Shown in pieces: positions 1 through 9,419 of a stretch of DNA of 64,000 nucleotides (its first letter is position 1; every line of letters begins with the position of its first letter). The position numbers and the translations under genes are program-made. The notes under the pieces are model-generated. The model searched no databases, had not been told where the DNA came from, and was given only the letters and a program-made list of their open reading frames with translations. Source of the DNA: Candidatus Deferrimicrobiaceae bacterium (lineage in GTDB: Bacteria > Desulfobacterota > Deferrimicrobia > Deferrimicrobiales > Deferrimicrobiaceae); contig DASXVV010000002.1 of the NCBI GenBank assembly GCA_036504035.1, positions 62,001 to 126,000 of the forward strand, read 5' to 3'.

Positions 1-3000
1 GAGCTGATCCAAGGTGGTCCCGTCGCCGAGCGTGCCGACCCCGTTGTATCCCCATCCCCACAGGGAGCCGTCCTGCTGGATGGCGAACGAGAAGTCGTAC
101 CCTCCGGATACCGGCGTCCGGAGCGGGCAGGACAACGTCGTTGACGATTCGTTGTCGAGCGCGCTGCCGGCGCTGCGCACGCTGACCTCAACGGTGAAGT
201 TCCCCGGGACCAGCCCCGCGCTGTCCCACGTGTAAGCGTTGTCCGTCCCGTAGCTTCGGGACGCCACTTCCACGCCGGATCCGTTCCGGATGCGGAAGCG
301 ATACTCGAGCGGCGCAATCCCTCCCGTGCCCGACGCCGCAAAGTCGATCCTCGCGCCCGCCATGGTCGGGCCGGCCGGATTCGCGGAGACGGAGAGCGTC
401 ACGGGCGGCGGAGGCGCGATGGTCAGCGAGAGCGCCCGCTGGTGGGTCGCGGAACGAGCGTCGGTCACCTTGACGGTGATCGCGAAACCGCCCGCCTGGA
501 GCGGCACGCCGGAAAGGATGCCGGACACGGGGTCGAGCGAAATGCCGGCCGGGAGGCTGCCGGAGGCAAGCGACCAGGCGTACGGCGCCCCCCCCCCGGT
601 CGCGGCCAGCGTCGCTGTATACGACTGTCCGGCCGCGCCGTCGGGAAGCGATGTCGTGGATACGACGACGTGGGAGCTGTAGGACAACGTGAAATATTGC
701 GTCTGCGCCCCGCTCCGGGTCGAGGAGCCGGCCACCGTGATGGCGCCGTTCGCCATCGCCCGGATCGCCCGGCCGAATTCGTTCCGTCCCGACCCGGCGT
801 CGAACGCCGCGCTCCAGAGCCGGTTGCCGGCCGCGTCGTAGGCAGCCGTCACCATGTCCTGGGTGTCGTACTGCGCATACCCGGTGACGAAGACGTTTCC
901 GGCGGCGTCCGTCGCAATGGCGCCGGGGGGGCCGGGCGCCTGGAAGTTGTCGGCCCACAGCAGCGTGCCCGCGGAGTCATATTTTACGGTGGTAAAAGCA
1001 AATGCGGTACCCGGGTAGCCCGAAACGATGACGTTCCCGGCGGCGTCTGCCGCGATGACTGCGGGGATGACGGCCCCCCCCCCGTATTTGTAGTTCTGCA
1101 GCCAGCTCTGGCCGCCCGAAGGATCGTACTTGACCGTGGTCAAGCTGCGGCTGGCCGACTGGTAGGAGGCCGAATACAGGTTGCCGAAAGCGTCGAAGGA
1201 AACATAAGGGGAGTTGCCTCCGCCCCCGCCACCGTTGTACTTCAGGACCCCGAGGGAATTGCCTGAAGCGTCATACCGGACCGTCAGGACGTCGGTGCCC
1301 GACCCGTTCCAGTTCGTCCCGGTGGTGGCGACGACGCCTCCGGGACCGGCGGCCACGGAGCTCACCGAGCCGTTCAGCGCAACAGAATAGCGGGACCAAA
1401 TCAGGTTCCCGTCGGCATCGAACTTGGCGGTCGTGATTCCGTTGCCCGGCTGCTGGGACATCCCGCCGACGATGATGGCGCCGCTTTCGTCGAGAGTGAT
1501 CGCCGAGCTGGAAAAGTAGTTGCCGATACTGAGCGTTTTCTGCCAGAGCAGGTTGCCGGCCGGATCGTACTTGACCAGCCCGAAAGCCGTGTAGCTATCG
1601 TCGTATGCCCCGGTCACGTATAGGTTTCCCGCGGCGTCCAGCACCATGCCGCGCGGATTCTTGATGACAGAGTCCGGGGTTTCGATCACTGGTCCCTGGT
1701 CTGCGGTGACCGGAACGATCGAAAGGGAGAAAGCCGTCGTCGCGACGTTGCCCAACGAATCGGTGACCTGGACCGTGAAGCTGGAGGATCCGGTCGCCTC
1801 GGGGAGGCCCGATACGACGCCGTTGGCGAAGGTCAGCCCGGCCGGGAGCGTTCCGGACGCCAGCGTCCAGCCGTAGGGCGGCAACCCTCCCGACGGGGAA
1901 ATCGTCGTGTTGTACGACCCGCCGGGCATGCCGGCGGGAAGAACGGGGGGGGAGGAGATCCGGAGGATGTCGTAGACCGTGACCGAACCCGGAAGCGGCG
2001 CCGTGAACCCGTTCGCATCGGTCGCCTGGAGGGTGAACATGTACTGGCCGGAAGCGGCCGCCGCGCCGTTGACGTATCCAGTGGCGCCGTTGGAATTCAA
2101 GATGATCCCCGGGGGAAGCGCGCCGGTGGAGAGCGACCAGGCGTAGGGGGGCGTCCCGCCGCTCGCGAGCGCCTCGGCCGCGAAGGGCGAGTTGACCATC
2201 GTCCAGGTGGGCAATGGCAGCGTCTGCGCGATCGTGAGCCGCTCGGTGACGTTCAACGTGTAGCTGCGGCTCCCCGTCAGGGAACCGGAATCGCGGATTC
2301 CCACCGTGAAGGAGGAGGTGCCGGCCGTGGCCGGCGTTCCCGAAATCTCTCCCGTGGCCGGGTTGAGGGAAAGGCCTGCGGGAAGGACGCCGTCCGTGAT
2401 GGACCATGCGAAGGGGCCCGACCCGCCCCGATTCACCAGGGGAATGCGGTACGGAACGCCCGCCATCGCCGGCGGGACGGTGTAAGGCAGGACGTCCAGC
2501 GGGTTATAGACGGAGAGCGAAATTGCCGGCCGGTATGCCATCCAGCCGGTGTTGTCGGTCACCATGGGGGTGAAAGAGTAAACGCCCGTAGCGGACGGAA
2601 CTCCCGTGATCGCCCCCGTGGAGGCGTTCAAGGCGAGGCCCGGGGGGAGGGCGCCGTCGATGACGGACCATGTCTGCGGGAGCGTCCCGCCAGTGGCCGT
2701 CAACTGCTGCCGGTAGGGAAGCGTCGCGAATCCGTCGACAGGAACGACGTTGTCGACGGAAACGTGGAGCAGGAACCCGGTCGACAGCAGGTCGTATCCG
2801 TTGACGGTCTCGCCGGTCGCGTAGATCCGGTTTCCGAGCGTGGCGATCGGGTGCACGCTTCCCACCGCGCCGTCGCCGAATTTTCCCTGCCAGATCCGGT
2901 TGCCGTCGGCATCGTACTCGGTCAGGGGATACAGGCCGGACGTGTAGTTCGGAGCGGGACCGATCCTGTCGCCGGAAATGATCACTCCTCCGCCGGGTGC

Positions 3001-5688
3001 GGCCGCGACCGTGGCGTAGGTATCCGAGTTCGAAGTCTGCGTCCAGGCCGCATTTCCATTGGCATCGAACTTGACGGTCTCAAGCCACCCGTTGCCGGCC
3101 GACGTCTGGTAGCCGGTGACGTAGAGATTTCCGGCGGCATCCACCGTCAGGCCGGAGGGACCCGTGCCCGCACCGGCGGTGCTTCCCGATCCAAGAAGCG
3201 CCTGCCATACGAGATTGCCGGCGCCGTCGTACTTGAAAACCAGGTATCGGCCTTCCAGACTGGGGCTGACGAGATAGACGTGGCCGCTCGCGGTAGCGAC
3301 GACACGGACGCCGGTCTCGACTCCCGTGCCCGTGTAAGTGCGTCGCCACAACTCGCGGCCGGTGGCGTCGAACTTGAACAGCAGCAGATCCTGTCCCGCC
3401 GCCGTCTGTCCGTGGCCGGTGGCGTAAACGTTTCCCGAGCCGTCCACCGCGACGGAACGGAAAACATCGTTGCCGCCCTGATAATCGACCGGAATGGCGT
3501 TCCAGACGAGCGCACCGTTGTCGGGGGAATATTTCGAGAGCCGGAGGTCGCTGTTTCCCGCGACGTTGGCGACGGAGCCTGCCACGTAGACGGATCCTGC
3601 CCCGTCGACGGCCACCGCGTTGGCCGGATCGGCCATGGAAACCGCCCAGCCGGGAGCTCCGGAAGGGCCGGTCTTGATCAGGCGGAAGTCCTGGGCGTAG
3701 ACATACGGGTTGCCATTATCGTCTTTGGTGATGTGGTTGGCGAAACCCGCCGCATAGCTGTTCCCGGACGCATCGACGGCGATGTCGGTGGCGCCGATGG
3801 CGACATCGGGCGCCACACCCGGCGTCAACTCGGAATAGGAACGAGCCCATTCCCGGACGTAGGACCGGTCCGCCACCAACAGGCTGACGTTTTTCGACGT
3901 CTTCGAGCTTTCGCCGTCGACGACCTGAACCGTGACGGTGTACGTTCCGGCTACGGTCGGGAACCCGGTGACGAGCCCCGTCTGGCCGTCAAGCGAAAGG
4001 CCGGGGGGAAGCGCACCGCCGACGATCGACCAGGCGTAGGGACCGGGGCCGTTTACGGCTGCAAGCTGGTCCGCATAGGACTGGTGCAGGGATGCGGGCG
4101 AAAGCCCCGACGTGGCGATAGCCAATGCGGGATAGCGGGCCACCCCGGAGCCGGCCGGCGAAGAGAAATAGAATCTTCCGGGCGGGGCCGTCATGTTGTT
4201 GTCCCAAGTGGCGGCGAAGACCCCGCCGCCGACGTCGGTCAGTTCGAACGTGGAACCCTCGGGCGTCGTGACAGTGACCGGCCCGGCGGGTTCGCCGCAG
4301 TTCACGCTGATGACGGACAATGTGTAGGAAATGATATAACTACCGCTGCCCCATCTGAAGGGAGCGCTCTTGACTGCGAAGTAGCGCCGGTCGTTGCAGG
4401 TAAGCGAGCCGAGGGCGTTGATGCGCAGCCCGTCCCTGAGTTTGTCGGTCAGCGCCGGAACGGAGTCGGCGCCCGCCAGGATGAGGTTGCGAATCCGGTA
4501 GCCGTCCCGGGATGAGTCCTGGGCCTTCAGCAAGGCGGCCAGCCCGGCGACGTGGGGGGCTGCCATCGAAGTACCCGAATCGTAACCGTAGCTCCCGCCA
4601 GGCAGAGTACTGAGGATATCTTCGCCTGGAGCAGCCACCTGGGTGTTGTAGGCACCCGTTTTCCCGCCGGACCAATAGTCGGAATAGACGAAGATCGTGT
4701 CGGTGGCATTGGTCGCAGGTACCCCGATGATGTTCGGGAGGTCGAATGCGGCCGGGTATTGCGCCCAGCGGCTGGAATAATAGTTGTTGCCGGCGCCCGC
4801 GATGAAGAGGGTGTCCCCAAGCTGCGTGATCGCGAACAGGAGGGCAGAATCGTTGCTGTCCCCGCCCCAGCTCGCGTTGACCGCGACGATGTTCACCCCG
4901 GCAGCCTTCATGTTCGTGACGTAATTGACGCAATTGATGGCCCTGGCGGACGTCCCGTTCCCCGCGCTGTCGAGAAACTTGACAGGCAGGATCTTGACGT
5001 TCCACGCGACGCCGGCGACGCCTTTGCCGTTGTTCCCGGCCGCCCCGATGATCCCGGCCACGTGGGTGCCGTGGCCGTAGTCGTCCATCGGATTTCCGCT
5101 GTCGTACATGTTGACGGAGTTGTATCCGACGACACTGCCGTCGGGATTCCGCAGGATGTTGGCCGCCAGGTCCGGATGGTTGTAGTCGACGCCCGAATCG
5201 ATGACCGCGATTACAACGTTGTCGGAGCCCGTCGAGTAGTCCCATGCCTCGGGAGCGTGAATCGTGGACATTCCCCACTGCTGGTAGATGTAGGTGTCGT
5301 TGGGAATGGCGTTGGCCTTGTATATGTAGTTCGGCTGGGCGGATTCGACGGAGGGATCCGCCTCGTACGCTCGGATCGCGTCGTCGACCGTCTGTCCCTT
5401 TCGGCTTCTCACATGGTGAAGGCGTTGGGACGGAAATTCCTGGAGAAGCGTGGCCCCTTGCCGCGCGTGCAGTTTCCTGCGGTGATCGTCGGAGGCATCC
5501 GCCCTGAATTTCACCAACAGTTCCCCATCCACATATGCGGGAACCGGTTTCCCGGCGATGTTGTCTCCCGCCGGAGCGCCCTGGGCGTGGGCACGGCCCC
5601 CGGCTCCGATGCAGAAGAGCGCAGAAAGAAGGATGGCGATCAGCGTGATCGGAAATGCGGAGCGGCGGCTTGTTCCCACAGTTCTCAT
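1..5688 (-). CDS. Secreted subtilisin-family (S8) protease with Ig/beta-propeller repeats, C-terminus beyond window
   Basis: A secreted serine endopeptidase, cut off by the window edge. The frame is open from an ATG at 5688 (GGGGAAG upstream) to base 1: 1,896 residues with no stop. In order: Sec signal peptide (about residues 1-36), propeptide-like region (to ~135), S8 catalytic domain (~150-430) with Asp164 (IDSGVD), His206 (GHGTHVAG) and Ser374 (GTSMAAPH), one putative-Ig repeat (~515-595), SBBP-type beta-propeller repeats (~600-960), four Ig-type repeats (~970-1335, each with a PYxWSL...LPxGL signature), a second propeller block (~1335-1665), more Ig repeats, and the start of an RCC1-like repeat (LWGWGYNG, ~1880). 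The triad is complete, so activity is expected outside the cell or at the surface; the target is unknown. Two runs of ten G lie in the coding strand. No neighbour suggests a substrate. Confidence 0.9.
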   Translation of the reverse strand, partial: MRTVGTSRRSAFPITLIAILLSALFCIGAGGRAHAQGAPAGDNIAGKPVPAYVDGELLVKFRADASDDHRRKLHARQGATLLQEFPSQRLHHVRSRKGQTVDDAIRAYEADPSVESAQPNYIYKANAIPNDTYIYQQWGMSTIHAPEAWDYSTGSDNVVIAVIDSGVDYNHPDLAANILRNPDGSVVGYNSVNMYDSGNPMDDYGHGTHVAGIIGAAGNNGKGVAGVAWNVKILPVKFLDSAGNGTSARAINCVNYVTNMKAAGVNIVAVNASWGGDSNDSALLFAITQLGDTLFIAGAGNNYYSSRWAQYPAAFDLPNIIGVPATNATDTIFVYSDYWSGGKTGAYNTQVAAPGEDILSTLPGGSYGYDSGTSMAAPHVAGLAALLKAQDSSRDGYRIRNLILAGADSVPALTDKLRDGLRINALGSLTCNDRRYFAVKSAPFRWGSGSYIISYTLSVISVNCGEPAGPVTVTTPEGSTFELTDVGGGVFAATWDNNMTAPPGRFYFSSPAGSGVARYPALAIATSGLSPASLHQSYADQLAAVNGPGPYAWSIVGGALPPGLSLDGQTGLVTGFPTVAGTYTVTVQVVDGESSKTSKNVSLLVADRSYVREWARSYSELTPGVAPDVAIGATDIAVDASGNSYAAGFANHITKDDNGNPYVYAQDFRLIKTGPSGAPGWAVSMADPANAVAVDGAGSVYVAGSVANVAGNSDLRLSKYSPDNGALVWNAIPVDYQGGNDVFRSVAVDGSGNVYATGHGQTAAGQDLLLFKFDATGRELWRRTYTGTGVETGVRVVATASGHVYLVSPSLEGRYLVFKYDGAGNLVWQALLGSGSTAGAGTGPSGLTVDAAGNLYVTGYQTSAGNGWLETVKFDANGNAAWTQTSNSDTYATVAAAPGGGVIISGDRIGPAPNYTSGLYPLTEYDADGNRIWQGKFGDGAVGSVHPIATLGNRIYATGETVNGYDLLSTGFLLHVSVDNVVPVDGFATLPYRQQLTATGGTLPQTWSVIDGALPPGLALNASTGAITGVPSATGVYSFTPMVTDNTGWMAYRPAISLSVYNPLDVLPYTVPPAMAGVPYRIPLVNRGGSGPFAWSITDGVLPAGLSLNPATGEISGTPATAGTSSFTVGIRDSGSLTGSRSYTLNVTERLTIAQTLPLPTWTMVNSPFAAEALASGGTPPYAWSLSTGALPPGIILNSNGATGYVNGAAAASGQYMFTLQATDANGFTAPLPGSVTVYDILRISSPPVLPAGMPGGSYNTTISPSGGLPPYGWTLASGTLPAGLTFANGVVSGLPEATGSSSFTVQVTDSLGNVATTAFSLSIVPVTADQGPVIETPDSVIKNPRGMVLDAAGNLYVTGAYDDSYTAFGLVKYDPAGNLLWQKTLSIGNYFSSSAITLDESGAIIVGGMSQQPGNGITTAKFDADGNLIWSRYSVALNGSVSSVAAGPGGVVATTGTNWNGSGTDVLTVRYDASGNSLGVLKYNGGGGGGNSPYVSFDAFGNLYSASYQSASRSLTTVKYDPSGGQSWLQNYKYGGGAVIPAVIAADAAGNVIVSGYPGTAFAFTTVKYDSAGTLLWADNFQAPGPPGAIATDAAGNVFVTGYAQYDTQDMVTAAYDAAGNRLWSAAFDAGSGRNEFGRAIRAMANGAITVAGSSTRSGAQTQYFTLSYSSHVVVSTTSLPDGAAGQSYTATLAATGGGAPYAWSLASGSLPAGISLDPVSGILSGVPLQAGGFAITVKVTDARSATHQRALSLTIAPPPPVTLSVSANPAGPTMAGARIDFAASGTGGIAPLEYRFRIRNGSGVEVASRSYGTDNAYTWDSAGLVPGNFTVEVSVRSAGSALDNESSTTLSCPLRTPVSGGYDFSFAIQQDGSLWGWGYNGVGTLGDGTTLDQL
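588..597 (-). repeat. G10 homopolymer inside the protease gene
   Basis: Ten consecutive G on the coding (minus) strand, within an Ig-type repeat of the S8 protease (the Thr-Gly-Gly-Gly-Ala-Pro-Tyr segment). The present length keeps the frame open. Such tracts are prone to slippage, which would shift the frame and remove the C-terminal repeats. Confidence 0.8.
1074..1083 (-). repeat. Second G10 homopolymer inside the protease gene
   Basis: A second run of ten G on the coding strand of the S8 protease, in the second beta-propeller block (Tyr-Gly-Gly-Gly-Ala-Val). As with the tract at 588-597, a one-base length change would truncate the protein. It is also a likely place for sequencing error. 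Confidence 0.8.
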
Positions 5689-5875
5689 GACTTCCCCTGG
5701 AAAGGTTGATGAGTGTTCTACGGCTGTGAGGCATACGGCGATGCGGCTGGGAAACGGCGAACGGCATACGGCGGGAGCCGACGCAGGGTGGAACAGGTGG
5801 ATCGGTTATTGAAAGAAGACTAAGGACTACCAGAAGCGTTCGGAGGGGTCAACTGTAAATGTTATTCAGCGGAAA

Positions 5876-7461
5876 TCAGCGGGACGGAGCGATCCTGGCC
5901 TGCGCCGCCCGGCTCGAAGGGTTGATCTCGAGCGCCCTCCGGAACTGCTGCCGGGCGAGGTCCGCCTTCCCTGCGACTCGTAGATCAGCCCCAGCCCGAC
6001 ATGCCCCCGCTCGGCATCGGGATCGATGTCGACCAGCCGGCTGACGACGGCCTCCGCCTCCCCGGGCCTCCCCGCGTCCATGAGGGCTCCCCCGAGAAGC
6101 CACAGCGTCTCCGGGTCGTACGGCTTGTAGCGGTCCGATTCCCGCAGGTCCTCGATCGCCCCGTCCAGGTTTCCCCCCTGGATCCGCCCGGCGCCCCGCT
6201 CGCGATACGCAAAGCCGAGGCCCTGGTTGAGCCGGGCGGGAGACCCAGTCGCATCGGCCGAATGGCGGAACAGGGTGAGGCTGTCCCGCCAGACGCCGGC
6301 CTGCCCCCACGTGGTTGCGGACAGGAACACGACCCAGGCGCCGGCCACGTCCGAAAACACATGCCGATGCTTCGGGAGCCGGCGCATCAGATCCGCCGCG
6401 CCCCACGCCGCCAGCACGAACAGCCCGACGTGCGGGACATAGGTGTACCGGTCGGCGATCGACTGTACCCCGAACTGCACGATCCCGATGACGGGCACCA
6501 GCGTCCCGAGGAACCAGAGCTAGCCGAACGCGAGGTACGGGAAGCGGTGCCGCGCGCGCAGGACCGCGAAGGTCAGGACCGACAGGAGTCCGAGCGACGC
6601 GGCGAATTCCCACGCGGGGATGGACGCCGGATAAGGGTAAAGGATGGACATGGTGCCCGGGTAGAGCGTCTTCCCGAGATAGCGGGCATAGGCGACGACG
6701 GCGTTGGCGAGCCGCATGCCGGCGGGAAACACCAGCGCGGCGTAGGTTCTGGGGTGCGCCTGGGCGAGGTATTTCATGACGCAGGAACCCGCCGAGAGCG
6801 CGAAGGACGGGATCTTCTCGAGGAAGACGCGAGGCGTCAAGGGCCGTCCGAGCGGCCAGGCGTCCGCCAGCAGCAGGAGGAAGGGAAGCGTGACCAACAT
6901 CGGCTTGACAAGGAGCCCCAGGGCGAGGAACCCCAGCGCGAGCAGGTACCTCCCCGCGCCGGGCCGCTCGGTGTATCGGGCGTACGCGCCCAGCGTCGCG
7001 AGAAGGAAGAAGGTGCTGAGGACGTCCTTCCGCTCGGAAACCCAGGCGACCGACTCGACGTGCAGCGGGTGGAGGGCGAAGAGCACCGAAGCGGCCGCGC
7101 TTTCCCGGTCCCGCCCCGTCATCTTGCGGAAAACGAGGAAGACCAGTACCACGTTCGCGATGTGGAACAACAGGTTGACCGCATGGTGCATCGACGGGTC
7201 GAGCCCGAAAAGGCGGACATCGAGCATGTGGGACAGCCAGGTCAGCGGATGCCAGTTGGAAGCGTCGAACCCGGTGAACGCCCAGCGGAGGGAATCGGCG
7301 GTGATCCCTCCCAGGACGTGGGCGTTCCGGGTCAGGTACTCGGGATCGTCGAACAGGATGAACCCGTTCCCGAGAACGGGAGAATAAGCCGCTGCGGTCA
7401 CGGCGGCCAGGGCCAGCGCGATCAGCCAGAGAGCGCGTTCTTTGGCGAAAACGGGGTTCAT
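5876..7461 (-). pseudogene. Disrupted TMTC/DUF1736-type membrane glycosyltransferase with C-terminal TPRs
   Basis: Reads as one ancestral protein of about 527 codons: ATG at 7461 (GGAGGT upstream), many membrane segments, early-loop motif DDPEYL, and the family motifs NWHPLTWLSHMLD and LFALHPLHVESVAWVSERKD, then TPR repeats ending EINPSSRAAQARI. Two lesions break it. Codon 314 is TAG (6520-6522) where the surrounding text (AFG*LWFLGTLVP) implies Trp, a TGG to TAG change. One base is missing near 5966-5972, so the last TPR continues in the next frame to the stop at 5876. Relatives are integral membrane mannosyltransferase-like proteins with a TPR tail. It lies 13 bases after pgeF, in the same direction. 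Sequencing error at one site is possible; two independent errors are less likely. Confidence 0.75.
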
Positions 7462-7474
7462 GCGACCTCCGCGG

Positions 7475-8197
7475 TCAGGGAATGAACAGGAACGAGAGCT
7501 GGCGCAGCGACACGGAGCGCTCGCGGCGGTACGAGTTGAAGCGGGCGTCGCAGATCGTGCAGACGCCGGGCGCATCGCAACGCCCCTCGGCGATGCCCGC
7601 CGCCCGGAGTTGCGCCACCGCCGCGGGCAGAAGGTCGGCCATCCACTTGCCCGGCGCTCTGCCGGGACGCAACGCCCCGGCGACGCCGGGAAGCGGCGCC
7701 AGCGCGTCGGCCACATCGGCGCCGACCTCGTAGCAGCACCCGCGGGCGCACGGGCCGACGGCGGCGACCAGGCCGTCGACGACCCCCGCGCCGAACCGCC
7801 CGGCGAGCGCCGCGACCGTCGCCGGGATGACGCCCTCGGCCAGCCCGCGCCAGCCGGCGTGCACAGCGGCGGCCAGCGGGAGTTCCCGGTGCGCGATCAG
7901 CACGGGGACGCAATCGGCGGTCCGCACCCCGACGCCGCGACCGGGTCGACCGGTCCAGAGCCCGTCGCCATCCCGGGCGCCTCCGTCGGGGTTGCCCCCG
8001 TCGGCGTCCTCCATCTCGAGGACGAGGCCGGAGTGGATCTGCACCAGCGTGCCCATCGCATCCGGCGGGACCCCGAACGCCTCGCGCAGCCGGGTGCGCC
8101 CGTCGCGCCCCGGCACGGGATCGACGCCGCAGAAGGCATGATAAGTCCCGGTCTCCCCGAGGAGCAGCGGCGACTGGATGAAATTCGGCAATCTCAT
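7475..8197 (-). CDS. pgeF: Purine nucleoside phosphorylase-like multicopper-fold protein, YfiH/PgeF (DUF152) family
   Basis: 240 residues, the usual family length. The family was once called polyphenol oxidase or laccase domain; E. coli YfiH acts in peptidoglycan editing and other members cleave purine nucleosides. Visible signatures are VRTADCVPVLI, AVHAGWRGLAEGV (His metal ligand), GPCARGCCYEVG (Cys ligand) and the C-terminal CTICDARFNSYRRE. Cytosolic, with no signal peptide. The ATG at 8197 overlaps the stop of gluQ by four bases (ATGA), so the two are probably translationally coupled. The gene is followed 13 bases later by the disrupted membrane glycosyltransferase. Confidence 0.88.
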   Translation of the reverse strand: MRLPNFIQSPLLLGETGTYHAFCGVDPVPGRDGRTRLREAFGVPPDAMGTLVQIHSGLVLEMEDADGGNPDGGARDGDGLWTGRPGRGVGVRTADCVPVLIAHRELPLAAAVHAGWRGLAEGVIPATVAALAGRFGAGVVDGLVAAVGPCARGCCYEVGADVADALAPLPGVAGALRPGRAPGKWMADLLPAAVAQLRAAGIAEGRCDAPGVCTICDARFNSYRRERSVSLRQLSFLFIP

Positions 8198-9150
8198 GAA
8201 GGGAACGGACCTCCGGTGATTGGGATGCGGGCGGGGTCGAACGCGGCCGACGCCGCGGCCAGCAGCTCCGGGGCGGGAAGTGCCGCCGCGTCCTGGGGCA
8301 CCCGCTGCCCCAGGAAGACGAGTGCGGATGCGAGCAGCCGGCCGCCGTCGCGCGCGAGGTCTCGGCCCGCCGCCAGGGAGACCGCGCTGTCCCGCTTGGA
8401 CAGCTTGCCCCCGCCGGCCGTGCCGACCAGAGGCAAGTGAGCGTATTCGGGAACGGGAAACCCGAGCAATCGCTGAAGGCGGATCTGGCGCGCCGTCGAG
8501 GTGAGGAGGTCGGCCCCACGGACCACCTGGGTCACCCCCTGCCAGGCGTCGTCGACCACGACCGCGAGCTGGTATGCGAACAACCCGTCGGCCCGCCTCA
8601 CCACGAAATCGCCGCACGTCGATGCGAGGTCGGACGACTGTCCCCCGAGAACGCGGTCGCGGAAAGAAACCGTCTCCTCTCCGGCGAGGACCCGCCAGGC
8701 GCGCGCCGCCTTCCCCGGCGGCAACCCGTAGCGGCACGTGCCGGGATAGGCAACCTCATCCTCCCCGGAATGCGGCGCCGTCGCCGCCCGGGAAACCTCC
8801 GCGCGCGAGCAGCCGCAGGGGTACGCGGCACCCGCCGCCTTCAACCGGTCCAGCGCGGCGCTGTAGGCTTCCGTCCGGCTGCTCTGGAAAACGACGCCGC
8901 CGTCCCACGCGAAGCCGAGCGTCTCGAGCGTCCGGAGGATGTCGTCGGCGCAACCGGGCACGACCCGCGGGGCGTCCAGGTCCTCCATCCGCACGAGCCA
9001 GCGGCCGCCGGCGCTTCGCGCGAACAGCCAGCTCCCGAGCGCGGCCACGAGGGATCCGAAGTGGAGCGGCCCGGTCGGCGAGGGGGCGAACCGTCCGACG
9101 GGCGGAGAGATGCGCCCCTCCGCCGTGACCGACCCTGCCTGTCCGCCCAT
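8194..9150 (-). CDS. gluQ: Glutamyl-Q tRNA(Asp) synthetase
   Basis: 318 residues. GluQ-RS activates glutamate and attaches it to queuosine at the wobble position of tRNA(Asp); it resembles the catalytic domain of GluRS without the anticodon-binding domain. Seen: the HIGH-like PSPTGPLHFGSL near residue 22, the zinc-site pattern PCGCS ... YPGTCRYG (Cys-x-Cys, Tyr, Cys), and KMSKS-like KLSKRDSA near residue 245. The short length and the zinc pattern separate it from GltX. Start chosen at the ATG at 9150 because GGAGGA lies six bases upstream; earlier in-frame codons lack a ribosome site. The stop overlaps the start of pgeF. Confidence 0.9.
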   Translation of the reverse strand: MGGQAGSVTAEGRISPPVGRFAPSPTGPLHFGSLVAALGSWLFARSAGGRWLVRMEDLDAPRVVPGCADDILRTLETLGFAWDGGVVFQSSRTEAYSAALDRLKAAGAAYPCGCSRAEVSRAATAPHSGEDEVAYPGTCRYGLPPGKAARAWRVLAGEETVSFRDRVLGGQSSDLASTCGDFVVRRADGLFAYQLAVVVDDAWQGVTQVVRGADLLTSTARQIRLQRLLGFPVPEYAHLPLVGTAGGGKLSKRDSAVSLAAGRDLARDGGRLLASALVFLGQRVPQDAAALPAPELLAAASAAFDPARIPITGGPFPS

Positions 9151-9419
9151 GTTTCCTCCGGAAAACCTGCCGTTCGGGAGATTATTCTCCATTTTCACCC
9201 ATCGCATGGAACAAATGAGAGCCCGGCTTCGCAATTCCTCTACTCGACGCCGGCCGACTGCCCGATGCCTGCGCTGCAACTTTCCGTAAACCAATGGCTT
9301 TTAGCTTTGACGATCCGCGGGTACGAGTCCTGCTTGCTCGCTTTAACGAAGCGCGTGATCCCATCGCCGCAGGCACGATCCCGGAAAGTCCGGGCAAATC
9401 AAAACTTATGGAGACCGAC
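9151..9419. promoter_or_regulatory. Divergent intergenic region between gluQ and the lipoprotein operon
   Basis: About 270 bases with no convincing gene. On the plus strand, just before the lipoprotein gene, lie two compact hairpins: CGCTT/AAGCG at 9339-9353 and a perfect CCCGGA-AAG-TCCGGG at 9380-9394, about 25 bases before the start codon. I could not match this leader to a known riboswitch; the conserved c-di-GMP (GEMM) core is not present. Promoters for both directions must lie here, but no strong -35/-10 pair is evident. Confidence 0.35.

Noticed and set aside
2764-5709. Long plus-strand open frames (583 and 385 codons) opposite the S8 protease
   Set aside because: The minus-strand frame encodes a full catalytic triad and repeats; the plus frames have no recognisable content.
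4340-5767. A 475-codon minus-strand frame over the protease N-terminus
   Set aside because: It is the neighbouring frame of the same DNA; the true frame starts at 5688 and has signal peptide and triad.
6520-6522. Pyrrolysine-type readthrough of the TAG in the glycosyltransferase gene
   Set aside because: The position is a Trp in the family context, a frameshift also breaks the gene downstream, and no pyl genes are present.
9151-9419. c-di-GMP (GEMM) riboswitch in the divergent leader
   Set aside because: The conserved core and the two-stem arrangement are not found, only simple hairpins.
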